From contig JASANG010001107.1 of assembly GCA_030248215.1 (NCBI GenBank), positions 124,001-188,000 of the forward strand: DNA of 64,000 bases, written 5' to 3'. The stretch comes from Enoplolaimus lenunculus. Taxonomy: Eukaryota > Nematoda > Enoplea > Enoplida > Thoracostomopsidae. The notes beneath the pieces are model-generated. The model was not told the origin of the DNA and did not search any database. It was given only the letters and a program-made list of their open reading frames with translations. The stretch's first letter is position 1; each line of letters opens with the position of its first letter. Of this stretch, positions 24,470 to 36,500 are shown piece after piece. The position numbers and the translations under genes are program-made.

Positions 24470-24760
24470 AACGACGGGAGGTGAAAAAGCCGGAGGTCAA
24501 CAAAATTTGCCGGAGCCAGAGATGAGGCGAAATAAAGTAGTTAAATTGATGATGTTTACTTTGCTAATATAAGAAAATACCTTTAAGATGTCAAATCTTA
24601 TAGTTTGGGGCTTGTTTTTTACGAAATTTCGGCAAATTTTTCCTTAAAATTCTGCCAAAAGTTAAAACGAAACATATCAAACAAATAAATTTTTATAAAC
24701 AATTTAACATTTTATTATCAAAATTGCCGGTGTCACGAAAAAGTTTGCCCCCGAGGAAAT
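24470..24760. repeat. CCGGAG-type element with TTAGGC-family end fragment
   Basis: Preceded at about 24433 by CAATGTTAATACTTTAAGGG and ACGTAACAGTAGAT, which match the end of the TTAGGC family. It then runs into GGAGGTGAAAAAGCCGGAGG and an AT-rich middle ending at AAAATTGCCGGTGTCACG. It appears to be a composite of two element families with one inserted in the other. Confidence 0.45.
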
Positions 24761-24887
24761 ATACCCACCGGGCATATGTTCATATAAAAATGTGCCCCCC
24801 AGGAAATTTAAGCTTCGTCACAGAAAGTTACACTAGGATCCGTGGCCGTTTTATAGTTGTGTATTTCCATGTCAGACCAGAGTTTGA

Positions 24888-25410
24888 AGTGGGTAAGGGT
24901 TTTTACCCGACCCATGCTTTACCCACGCAAATATGATTTTTATACCCGCGGGTATACCCGCGCTAAAAAGTTCTAGCCGCGACCCACCTTTTACCCGCGA
25001 CTGAAGTTAAAATTGAATTTTAAAGATTGCTGGTGACTTACTATTTAATGAAGTTTTCAGGGTGCAACCGGATATCTGTTTCTGTTTAAGAAAATATCGG
25101 TGTCCGTTTCCGTTAGTTGCAATACTGGATATGTATCAGTAACGAAGGGCGGCGGAGGGCGGGTTAAAAATAAATAGTCCGTAACCGAATAACAGGGGGT
25201 ACCGTCTGGAGAGGCCAAATAAATGTCAGTTCCCCCGCTTATTCGGGCCATTACATTAGTTGCTAGGGTATGTTTTGCACGTTAACACATAAAAAGTTGG
25301 TGCGGGTAAGAACTGCCAATTCTTCACCTTCGTGATACAACTCTTTACCCGCGGGTATACCCGCGCCTGAAATTCTTTACCCGACCCGCGATTACCCGCA
25401 GGTAATGTCC
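24888..25410. repeat. ACCCGCGGGT-rich inverted-repeat element with a nested repeat
   Basis: The left block (24888-24995) and right block (25290-25410) both carry many TACCCG/CGGGTA units, including the perfect palindrome TACCCGCGGGTA and the shared stretch ACCCGCGGGTATACCCGCGC. The interior includes another repeat at 25060-25255, which reappears at 26215-26365. The element is thus probably interrupted by a second element. Confidence 0.6.
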
Positions 25411-26214
25411 AATTCTGTGTCAGAGTCGTCGAATAAGTTTTTCAAATGCACCGTTATTTATAGTGTTTTTTGTAGTTATATTTAAATATTCCGAGTACTT
25501 TGCTGACGATACGCTTGAAGCTTTCGCTGGGAAGTTTAGACACACTTCTGGTGATTCCATTTTATTCATAATATGGTCTCTAATATGTTGATGAATAGTT
25601 CGGTCCATGTGAAGATAAGGGGCGGACAATTTTTTTCACGGGACTGCAATCCAGCAAGCTTAAGCTTTAGATTAGTTATTTGAATTAGGCATGGCTTAGG
25701 CTCAGGAATATGCTTATACTTCTGTTCTTGCCATGTTCTATACACTGCACAAAAGTTTCTTTTCCTATGAAGCAGTATGAGAGAGTCCGAAAATAACAGT
25801 TACAGTCGCCCATTATTTTCCTAATTTCACCGCATCGGGTTTTTTGCAGCAAGCAGTGCTAAGTAATCCTGCGCAAGGACATGAGACCTTTTGTGCCAAC
25901 TTGGCGAGCCGTGCTGTGCGACTCATGTTGAAAAGGGGCCTATAATAAACGCTGTACTGTATTGACCCGAATAAGAGGGGGAGGGGGTCCCATTTTGAGT
26001 CCGAATCAATACGAGTCCGTATCCCTAATAAGTGCCCGTAAGCGGCTAGGACCCCAGAACACTAACTAGAGTCCATAAATGTTAATTACCCTAACTGTAG
26101 CAAATAAATGACTCCAGGATCAAATAATTTGAGTTAGAAACTTTAAAGCGTACTTAAATTTTGAAAGTACATTCCTAAGTAAACCTTGTCGCAAGACAAA
26201 TAAACGTTTAATTC

Positions 26215-26365
26215 AACGGATAATTGCAGTACCGGATATATATCAGTAACGAAGGCCGCCGGATCGTGGGTTAAAAATAAATAACACTCCGTAATCGAAT
26301 AACAAGGGGGTTCCCTCTGAAGAGACCAAATAAATATCAGCCCCCCTCTTATTCGGGTCACTACT
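26215..26365. repeat. Second copy of the CCCGAATAAG-type repeat
   Basis: It shares long stretches with 25100-25255: ATCAGTAACGAAGG near the start, then GGTTAAAAATAAATA, GAATAACARGGGG and GAGRCCAAATAAATRTCAG. It ends in a CCCGCTTATTCGGG-type tail. A matching CCCGAATAAGAGGG motif at about 25967 suggests the other inverted end. No coding capacity. Confidence 0.55.
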
Positions 26366-26479
26366 GTAACAGCAATAACAGTGCGCTTCAAAACCTTATT
26401 CGACGAATCTCACATGGAAATACGCAAGTGTGAAACCGCCACTGGTCGTTGTGCTGCTTTGTCATAAAAAGTTTAAGTG

Positions 26480-26625
26480 GACGGGGGGGGGGGGGCAAAT
26501 TTTTATAAAGGCGGATTTTTTCATTGAGGTTCTCTATAAAAACTTGCCCGGGTGGAGGCCCATTTTTGTATGAATATTTGCCCGAGGCATATTTTCATGG
26601 GGGGCAAAATTTTTCGAGACACTGG
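26480..26625. repeat. GGGGGGCAAATTTTT-type repeat
   Basis: Contains a 13-base G run followed by GCAAATTTTTATA, then ACTTGCCCGGGTGGAGGCCC and TTGCCCGAGGCATATTTTCA. It ends ATTTTTCGAGACACTGG. The reverse complement resembles 24735-24830 (ACGAAAAAGTTTGCCCCCGA, then AATGTGCCCCCCAGGAAAT). Two copies of one uncharacterised family. Confidence 0.45.
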
Positions 26626-27466
26626 AACCTCCGATAGAAATTTTGGCTGAGCCAGAGGTCGACTTCTGCCGAAGGCAAACCTCGGGTTGTCCCCTGGCTA
26701 GAGGTGAGAGTCTTCGCCCAGTTTTTACGGCCGACAATGTAGGAAAGAATAAAAAACCCAGAAACCTGCCGCGGACCCATAATTACTTGGCCGCACATCC
26801 CCTACGGACATCTTCGTCTCACCTGGCCGAAAGAATTTATTAAAATTTAATGAAATTTTTTTGCAATCTTCATAAACCGTTCTGCCCCCTCTAGATTATT
26901 TCCCCACTGAAATTCAACCAGTCAATGCGATGCACAGATTTAAAACTTGACATTTGTAAAATTAAACTATTTCGCTAAATTAATGTGCGGTGAGCAACAC
27001 AGTAATTGCTAAGCGCTGACTACTTCTCAACCTCCTTGACATAAATGTACTTAAGAGATACCCACAATAATATACAGAACTGTACGCTGTATTTCGCAAA
27101 TTGCCGAGCATAACATGACTTTACTACAACTCGTATTACTAGAGCGCGTGCAAACGATTTTAAGATGCAAAACAACATCAATGTATGAATAACCAGGGGC
27201 GTAAACAAGGAATATAGCACCCTAAAATTTTTGCAGAAACGAGAAAAAGTGCTTATTCTACAGTTTGGTGGATCATAGACGCCAAAAATATTTTATCGCT
27301 CGCTCGAGAGAAACTTTGACATACAATTGCTTATCCCTTTCCAGTCCCGACATAAAATCTTGGAAACGCCCCTGAGAAAAAATGTCATATGTTTTCCAAA
27401 TTTCAAAGCGTGCGTTAAAGACGCAAGAAATGAGCACAAAACTTGAATGAATTTGTTATTTTAAAC

Positions 27467-27641
27467 AGGGCCGGATCGTTTTCCTGTGGGGCTGTAAAAC
27501 AGTCGGTTTAAGCTTAAACCAACTTTTTTTGCTTACGCTTAGGAATAGGCTCATGCTTACGCTTAGGCTTAGGGTTAGACTTAGGCATAGGAATATGCTT
27601 ATACTACTGTTCTGGCGCTGTTCTATACTTAGGCCAAGTGA
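27467..27641. repeat. TTAGGC-bearing element, divergent subfamily B
   Basis: CAGGGCCGGATCGTTTTCCT opens the element. ACGCTTAGG, GGCTTAGGGTTAG and GGCATAGGAATATGC follow, then ACTACTGTTCTGGCG. It is paired with 22876-23035 by its opening sequence and with the fragment at about 25640-25760 by its closing sequence (TATGCTTATACTTCTGTTCT). Further decayed pieces occur at about 30715-30790 and 34615-34650. Confidence 0.5.
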
Positions 27642-28849
27642 TTTATCATCAAAACACTGAATTTGTTTTATAGCTACTAACCAATTTAGTTTCACCTTCG
27701 GCTTTGTGACTCCGAAAGCAAGTCTACCACCGGTTGTAGTAATTTTTTGGCAGAGGTGTATGCAATTTTGCTGAATTGTTAGTATGTTTCAAAAGCTGTG
27801 CCGGCCGCTCATTGAGTTTGTAAATTTTCGAGAAATTGTCGAGGTAGTCACAAGCGAACGATCGAAATAAATTTCACACGGTATATGTAACGTTGAAAAT
27901 TAAGCAAATTTACAAACATTTTCGCAATCTGCTTTTGTTTAAACCCACAGCGATGCAAAACTTCTTTAAACGTAAATAAATACACTTCATCGGTATGCCG
28001 CGGAAAAGTTTTTGCATAATGCTGTTCAGTTTGCGGGAATAGCGAGAGTCAAAATAGAGAGTTTAATTTCGCCAGCGCCGAATTCAGCTTCTCAAGGCCG
28101 GAGACGACATTTCACGTGGATCCAAAGGGGACACCTCAACCTGGCCTTAGTTCCAATTAGACTCATACGAAATTAATGTCATGTACCTCGTATCTTTAAA
28201 GAAAGCCATGGTAGCAATAACAACCGTTACAGTTTAGCAGACTGTCAAAAATCGCTTTTCAAAGCCGTCTATACAGTATCAGGAGATACTGCGGTAACAA
28301 ATTCCAAAACTAACCAAGATAAGTAACGATTCAAAAACATAAAAACTTTATAAAAATCTAAACTATTCTTCAATACTTTTGTTTGCGACGACACCGCAAC
28401 ACAGCTTCAGCAGCGAATTTTCTTTCGATTCAAACTCAAGCAAATCCACTTTGATCATCATGAACAATTTCTCAAGTTTCAATTCGATCAGTCGGCATTT
28501 CAAAGTGCTCAAACCGTCGTGTCCGTATAACTTTAATACTTGTGTACATTGAATTGTGTCTAAAAATAAAACAAAACCGCATCAACAGCAAATAGTGCAC
28601 CTAAACATAAAAATTAATTAAAACAATATAGCTCTCAGCGTCGTTTCGCAGTATATTATACTATATTTTACAATGTGAAACATTTGCCATATTTTATCAA
28701 TTACTAGGTTTGCAATACACAGTGCAACAGAATCTATGACAAATGCAAGAGTAGTAGGAAATGCTGCTTTCCGGCACTATTGCTGTCCCGCGGGAAAAGG
28801 GAACGCCTCTAAAAGTAACATGGGCCAAGCAATGCATACAAAATATTCG

Positions 28850-29583
28850 GTCTCCCGCTTGTTTTCGGTATTTTTGCTATGTGTAACCGGCAGGGTACAA
28901 CCGGAGCTATTGCTCCGGCAGAAAACCGGCCTCTGGCTCCAGTACAATTTTTGGCGGAGGTTCCGACAATTTATAATTTATCTGTTTAGCGCGTTCCGTT
29001 TTACCTTTGTCACAATTTTTAGGGAAGAATTTCCTAAATTTCGCAGAAAAGTAGCGTAAAACCAAACAACTTAACATATTGCAGATATTAGCTAAAATTA
29101 ACAAATTATCCGACATTTTTACTACCTAATTTCGCCTGACCTCCGGCTCCAGCTCCAGCAAGTTTCGTTGACATCCGGCTCTGCTGTTTTCCACTTCCAA
29201 TTGCACCTTGGTACGGTCTCCCGCTTATTTTCGGTATTTTTGCTATGTGTAACCGGCAGGTTACAACCGGAGGTATTGCTCCGGCAGAAAACCGGCCTTC
29301 GGCTCCAGTACAATTTTTGGCGGAGGTTCCGACAATTTATAATTTATCTGTTTAGTGCGTTCCGTTTTACCTTTGTCACAATTTTTAGAGAAGAATTTCC
29401 TAAATTTCGCAGAAAAGTAGCGCAAAACCAAAAAACTTAACAACATATCGCAGATATTAGCTAAAATTAACAAATTATCCGACATTTTTACTACTTAATT
29501 TCGCCTGACCTCCGGCTCCAGCTCCAGCAAGTTTCGTTGACATCCAGCTCCGCTATTTTCTTTCCACTTCCAATTGCACCTTG
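28850..29583 (+). repeat. Tandem duplication of a 365-bp CCGGAG-type element
   Basis: Two head-to-tail copies (about 28850-29213 and 29214-29583). Both begin GGTCTCCCGCTTRTTTTCGG and share CTATGTGTAACCGGCAGGKT and CTCCAGTACAATTTTTGGCG. Both end CACTTCCAATTGCACCTTGG. Differences are few, so the duplication is young compared with other copies of the family. Plus-strand frames of 90-107 codons here are repeat artefacts. Confidence 0.85.
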
Positions 29584-30235
29584 GTAACCGGATAGTAAAA
29601 ATATCGGAAACGGGTAGTGATGAAATAACGAAAACGGATAATGAAGTGTAAAAGTTTCAAAGATGTTTCATGTTTTTGCTAAAACAGAAATGAAGATCGT
29701 AAATATTCACTGAGCATTCCAAAACTTTAAAGAAAAATGGCGAATGCACTGAATTTTAAAATTTTCGATAAATTTTGTAGTTTCACATCACTTCAAATAG
29801 TTGCAGCAAGTCTGTAGTGAAAAATTGCGATATACATTCGTTGTTTATAACTACTAATTTTGAGCGTAAAACTAACCGAATTTCCGGCATTTCTATAACG
29901 GAAATGAGCACGGATTTCAACAATTTACTTACATTTTGAACTCTTATATATATTTTCTTCTGGAAAATCGACCAAAACAAGAACTGCTATGAAAACGTTT
30001 CCGGATCATAGTCGCGCTGGAAAACGAATCAAAATGACGGCAAGGTAAATTGAAGTAAAAAAGCTTTACAGTTTACTTTCCTACGAACATAATTGAGGCA
30101 TGCAAACATTCAACGGGAGCGGAAACACTGATATTTTTTAGGTTTGATAAAAATTTCGTAATTTGTGCTTCACATTGAACAATTCCATGCACCGAGTTTT
30201 GCCGGATACGCATATCCGGCTACACCCTGCTTTCC
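29584..30235. repeat. CCGGAT-type inverted-repeat element (long copy)
   Basis: Opens TGGTAACCGGATAGTAAAAA and closes GGATACGCATATCCGGCTAC followed by ACCCTGC. ACGGATAATGAAG-type and CGGAAAC-type units lie near both ends, with an AT-rich centre. It is related to the elements at 13340-13620 and 54570-54990, which also use CCGGATA units. Confidence 0.5.
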
Positions 30236-31984
30236 GATAAACTAGTACTTATTGAGAAAGTATTAATGCTCTTATTGAGAAACAAAGGATAACATTTATT
30301 TAAAATATTCGATAAACCCGAAGCAAAACAGTAAACAGTGTTCATAAAACCAAATAATATGGCGACAAAATATGCAATACAGGGAAATTCACGTTCTGCA
30401 ACGTAATGTTCTTAGTTGTGTGTGAGATAGAAACGTTTACTGTCCAATATTAAACACAATAAACCAGATCCTGAAATAGCTATTCCATCATCAAAATATT
30501 GATTCTAATACATCACTCACACCACATTATCTTTTGCATGAATCCTATGAATAAAACAGAACGCCAGCATATTTCGCTCATTTAGAAAGAATCTTGACGA
30601 TCGTCATGCGACTCCCGAAACTCCAGATAACCAATTCAACAATAACTAGGTGTTGGCCATTACAGAATGTATTCACTACGTCAACAGATGACAGTGTGGC
30701 TCTTGTACCTACAAGCACGCTTTAGGTTTACGCTTTTAGGAACAGGCTTACCTATTGCACTTAATTAACTGCGAGAGTACAAGAATCGACACTGTTCTGA
30801 GTAGTGCGCACAGTTTGCAAGAAATATGCGATATATTAATCATAGCCAAGCACTAGACTTGCGCATGAGGCCAAAACTTGTGCAGTATGGATGCCTTCGT
30901 CAAACAGCGTTTCCGTTCCCGATAAAATTTCAGCTTACATAGGGCCAAATTTTCACGAATTCATGCAAATTGACTGACTTGTATTTTATACAATACTGAG
31001 CCCACGAGTTATCACAGCATCATTCATTATTAAAGAAGTAAAACGCAAATAACACTTCGACTACCAAGAGTTGAAATGACACCGTAGTAAGACTACCACG
31101 CTATTCTCTAAAGGAAACATCACTGAGTAATGAATGATACTGCTATCTGTTAAAATAAACTACTCTAGCTACATTATAAATGCTAATACGTTACCGTGTA
31201 AGCATTTCCGTTCAAAAATTCTCTAGCTAATTTTTATAATTAACTAGTCATACCGTGCAATGCTGGCAGAGCCAGGCAACAATAAGATATTTTCCACAAC
31301 GTATTTATAAAAAACATATATCCGTAATATTCACAAAATAGCATGTCCATGCGAAGCGGGATATAAAAACACCCAAACCACAAAAATAATTTAGATATAT
31401 ACGTAACGTATACAGAAGCACAACAGGCAGTGGCGAAATTTAACTCTGTCATTACAAGTTTCGAGTTTGTCAAATATGTTTGGTTTTAAAATTGACTTTC
31501 ATGACAACAATCATTGCCTAAAACTTTGTTATATGCACGTCAGTTCATTCGCTTATTTGCAGCAAACTTTCACAGTTTACAAATGTTCGGAGCTCATTTG
31601 ATAATGTTTAATACGCCCTCGTGGCAGGGAACACAAAGCGCTGCGGAAAAAATAGCTGCATTTTGTCACTGCTTGACATTATGCAATCAAAATAGGAACA
31701 GCAACAGCTTTTAACTCGAATCAACCGAAAACCAATGCATGTGTATAATAAATTGTGTCAACCAAAAACGTTTACAAGCGAAATAATGGAATGAAGGCCT
31801 TAGAATGATATAATATTTAAATATCTTTGCTTCAATAATCTTTCAGCGTAAAATCATTCAACTTTCTGTTGTAATCGTAATACCCAGCGCTGACTGAAAT
31901 AGTTGTACACTAATTGCAATAAAATCTATAAAGCAAAATGGCTGCAAAACTATTGAAATCTTAGAGAAAATAATTATACTGCAA

Positions 31985-33190
31985 TCTTAGGATGTAAAGC
32001 GGAACTGGATTATACCGGAACGAAACTAGAAATTTTGTGACTTGAGGATAATTTGTATTAACAATATAATATTGATTTAGGTTGTCCGTTGGCCGGCATC
32101 AATTTGTAAAAACATCGCATGAACAAATTGGTGATGATTTTTGGTTATATAAAGCTGAACTGCAATCAATTATTGATAAGTTAACTCATAGAAAGCAATT
32201 TAACAGGATAAAGAAATGTCATGCAACGTATCACAAGTCGGATTAAAGTTAAAATTTCAAAATTCAAATTACGATTGAGTGTCACGGTTTAATTACTCCC
32301 TCAGTTTAATTTTTCACCACATGCCGATTTAAATTCCCCCAATAAAGTCGCGGTTTAATTCCTTTTCCTGCATAATTTTACCCAGATAGAATTACACCAG
32401 ACGAACCCTTCCCCAACGTTTGGTTTAATGGCTTATATGTTCAGCACCGTTGTATTTGTAACATACTTTATATACGCATATATACTGAGATTTTCGGCAA
32501 CATTTGTGTGCAATGTTGTGCGCAATTCCAATCTGAATTTTGATTTAAGTAGAATAATAATCCTATATTTATACGCAAAAAAAATAAGAAAACGGGGTTT
32601 TAACCGAATTTTTAGAATAACACGTATAATTTGAGAAAATTCCATTTCGCTAAAACTACAAACAAATGATTTGTTCCGCAAACGGTCATGACCAGGGTGA
32701 GAATAAAAGTTCGGACTCGACAAAAACTTGCGGTTCAGAATTGGCTGTGAAAAAGCCAAATGCAAAAGCCGAATCTAACAACATTCTGTAGTATATTTTT
32801 CATTTTTACAATAAAAATTTTAAATAACTTGTTATATAAAAATCAATATTTTTTGTTTCAGATCACAAATTTCAGAACTGAGGTCGGGCATGAAAAAATT
32901 GAGTTTGCGAAAAAAGTAGACTTCCTGGAGTAACAAATTTTATTAGTTTTGCAGGTCGAAAGGAAGCACTCAAATTTTGTTGAGTTGGTATTCTGAAACA
33001 AATTGTATAACTATTGGGAATATGTCGGTTCGAAGTGATCGAATTCAAGAGAGGAAAAAATTCTAACATGACTGGCGTCCTTGAAGACATACGGGGAAGA
33101 ATCATATCGTGAGCAGGGAAAAATTAAACTAGTTTAATTCTTTCGGGGGAAAGAATTTAACGGGGGAAATACCGCGATACCGGAACAAAA
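31985..33190. repeat. Decayed CCGGAA-type element and flanking repeat
   Basis: GATGTAAAGCGGAACTGGAT followed by TATACCGGAACGAAAC matches the opening of the copy at 42095. The block at about 32220-32280 resembles 42350-42420. At 32285-32420 and 33110-33180 there are TTTAATTCC/GGGGGAAAT-rich blocks facing each other. No coding evidence was found on either strand. Confidence 0.35.
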
Positions 33191-33252
33191 ATTTCGCGAC
33201 GAAATAAAGTAATAAATAAAGTAATAATACGAACCAAAACCAATGTATTGTA

Positions 33253-33258
33253 TTTATT
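33253..33258 (-). terminator. Candidate polyadenylation signal AATAAA for the kinectin-like gene
   Basis: The minus strand reads AATAAA about 260 bases after the proposed stop codon at 33516, the first canonical hexamer downstream. It is supported only by position and sequence. Confidence 0.4.
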
Positions 33259-33515
33259 TGCTTGAACTATTGATCGGGATAAGACACAACCAGATCTTGT
33301 TTCGAAAAGGAAACGAAACGGAATCAGAATTGAATTTCAGTTTGCACACAGCTATGATGCATATTCTTGCCTAGAGTCGTCTTCGACTCTTGGTTATACC
33401 ATAATACAATTATGTTAAGGATGTACTGGAGTTGCGCGTTTGCGATCACGTTATTGCTCCAGTTTTCATGGTCTTAGTCTCTCAGCTGTGTTAGAAGAAG
33501 CAACACAATCTGTAT

Positions 33516-36500
33516 CTATGTATTCTGGTTACGAACCGCCGGTGAAGACTGCAAACAATAAAACCTTACCAATTTTTGGGTTAGTTGCTTGTTGACCATT
33601 AGTTCTTTTTCTAGTTTTTGCTGTGTTTCTTGAAGTCGCAACTTCAACTAAAACAATATAAAACTGGCATTCTGGCTTTATGCTCAGAGATCTGCACATT
33701 TAAGCGAAGGACCAGTTACATACTTAATTATAACACGCTAAATAAATTACGTACTTATCGCACTAGAATCTGTAATACATAGCAACGAAAGACTTATGTA
33801 CTTACTAAGCAGTTCCCGCAACAAAGTTTTGAAGCTGAGCCAAAACTATGGATCTGCTCTTTTCAACACGAAGTATCACAAAAAGTTGTTGGTTTTTATC
33901 ATTAGGACACAACTGCTTGTACTTTGTGTAAAAGTTTCGTAGCGACGATTGATTCACTACGCACTTCCCATAAACGGGTTACCTTGTAACTTTTCGTCAA
34001 AACGGACAACATCAGAAAATAAAAACTGGAAAAATGTTAATACCTCAATCGCATCTTCAGAAATATTGCCGCTCTATAACAAAAACTTTACATATTAAGT
34101 ATTATATCAACCAAGCACTCAAGAATCAAAATTCATAATATCCTCATTATGCACTCTGTAATCTGAGTTGCAAACAAAACACAACCAAATCGTTAAGTCA
34201 TTTAAAATTTCTTGTTCCTTCAATAGTTTTGAGACCAAAACATAACAGGCAGAAATGCCAGCGCAATGATAGTATTTCAGGCAGTAAACATTTTTATTTT
34301 ATGCTACCATTAAAACAAAACATTTCAACCAATATTACGTGACAAAAACACCAATGCTGACAAAACCCTTTCGAAATACCACACTTACAAAAGCAATGTA
34401 GCATGCTTATAAATTAAAGGAAGCGCGTTAATTACGGATACCTGTTTTCTGTAAATGGGGAATAACAGCCTTGGATTCGGCGTACGCTAATTTTAGACCC
34501 ACGCTTAGTAAGCAGACCACTACAACAGCTACACGGGCCTACTAGGCAATAAGTTATTATATAATATAATATATTATGCACGTAGCTTCAAGAGTTTTGG
34601 AAGTTGGAAGTTAATACGTAGAATTAGGCTTAGGCTTAGCAAGCAGACTTCTAGTTACACACATGGTAACTAAAAACATACAGCACTGACTGATCGTATG
34701 TATAAATGGAACAGTACTTTCAGTACAGCAGATTTGTGTTGCATGTTTACAGCAAACACCTCATTCAATACTGTCTAACTGACTAACTTGGTATTCCTTT
34801 AGTTGTGCTTGCAGTAGTTTTACATTCTCTTGTTCTTGCTTCAAAGCGTCTTGACCAGTTTTCAACATTCCACGCAACTTAACCGCTTGCGTCGATAAAT
34901 CTTGACCAGTCTTGCGTTCATTTGCCAGTTGAACTTCCAGATCTCGCACTTTCTTTAAAATCATGCACATTCACACATATAAAATACTTTTCAGTCTAGC
35001 ACAAATCTCAAACACTATATTTATACCGTCATTACCGTTTCGCTTGCGCTATCAGAAAATGTTAAAATACCCTAAAATATTTCATATGCAATTGTATTTT
35101 AGACGCACTGAGATGCAGTTTTCAGTTTCTTCATCATCATACCCACATGAAATACCTTTTCAAAATCGTGTCGTTCACTTGTTTGTTTTTCTAGTTCCGT
35201 CCCCAATTCAGCAAGTTTAGTTTGTGTCTAAAATGCAACAGAATTTTCTACAAAAATAATACTTCGGAGCAATTACAAAGAAAATTCTTATGCTGGCATC
35301 TAAACATTCACTTTGAACAATGACTTAGAACGTTGCAACCTTAAGCTATCGTGAGACAAATACTATAACCTAAATGTGCGCAAGACTAACAGTTTGTAAA
35401 AACAAAGTTAATAACGAGTAGGTTAAGTGACCATGCTCGTAGTGTTCACGTAGCGAAATACGTTCATCAATAAAAGTAAAAAAAACTTATACGCTTCAAT
35501 AACATACAATAACAAGCTTATTAACGCCTTCTTACATTCTAAACCTAAAGTAGTTTTCTGATGGGTTACGCACACAAAACTACGGAACTACTACTTTTAG
35601 TGTTCGCCTAAAATAACTTACATGCTCCATAGAATGCGTGCATCGCGCTTCTGCAACGCTGCGCCTTGATGCTTCAGACTGCAGCTATAATATTAAACAA
35701 AACGAATTCAATAATTATAGTTTAAAATTCTGTTTCTTAACATAACATCATTGGTCACTATAACACAGTCCACTATGGTCACGTTTAGAATCGATGTGTT
35801 ACTAACAATTGCACTAACAAGTGTTTTAAGTAAAACAAACCATCGCGAGGCCTAAAAATTACAAAGTAAATGAAAAATATTCTATAAAGCATAAATAAAA
35901 CCGATTTGGACAATTAAAACCTACACAAAATAGAGTCCAATCAATCTCTATTGACAACAATTCTCCATAGTCTTTATCCATATTTCGGGCTTGAATTAAT
36001 CTGGTTAAGCACCACAAACTAGATCAAAAACTATTAAATGCCAAAAATCACTGCGAGTTCATTATTTTACAATTTAAATTTAAATGAAGGTATCATACAC
36101 ATACGCATGCTTACCTTTTCAATTTGGCGTTCAAGCACAAGTATTTTGTTGCGCGAATGGGACCGTTCGACTTCTTGCTGCTCAGTTTCTGCTGCAACAG
36201 AACTTTCAAGTGCACGTAGGACAGAATCTGTATGAGCGAGCACGGACTTGTAGTTTTCCAACTGCGATTCTAGCGATTCGTTCGTTGCACACAACGTTTC
36301 GATTCGAGCCGCCAAATGCTGTGCGTCCTGTAATAAGTGAGTGATAGCATTTCAACTCAAGATATTTTTCAGCTCTTTTGAATTTTGTAGAAAATCAGAC
36401 TCATCTTACAACATTAGTAATTTTTCAGAGCATTCTCCGTATATAGAAGTTAAAATTTAAATAAAAAATGGGTAAGTGTAATTAAAAATTTGAAGCGCTC

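Larger units (their letters stand above)
18700..33230. other. Repeat-rich gene desert (14.5 kb)
   Basis: No ORF here shows protein-like composition plus splice signals, and I recognise no family. The content is a dense set of short non-autonomous elements listed separately, AT-rich unique sequence, a 13-base G run (about 26483-26495), and scattered GCGAAGCGAGCGAG-like motifs (about 20355 and 23830). Short frames such as 27456-27695 and 31240-31473 are not supported. A small-exon gene cannot be fully excluded by eye. Confidence 0.55.

Noticed and set aside
28736-29485. Pairs of 70-107 codon frames with similar products
   Set aside because: The similarity arises from the tandem duplication of a non-coding element. 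The products are read from CCGGAG tracts.
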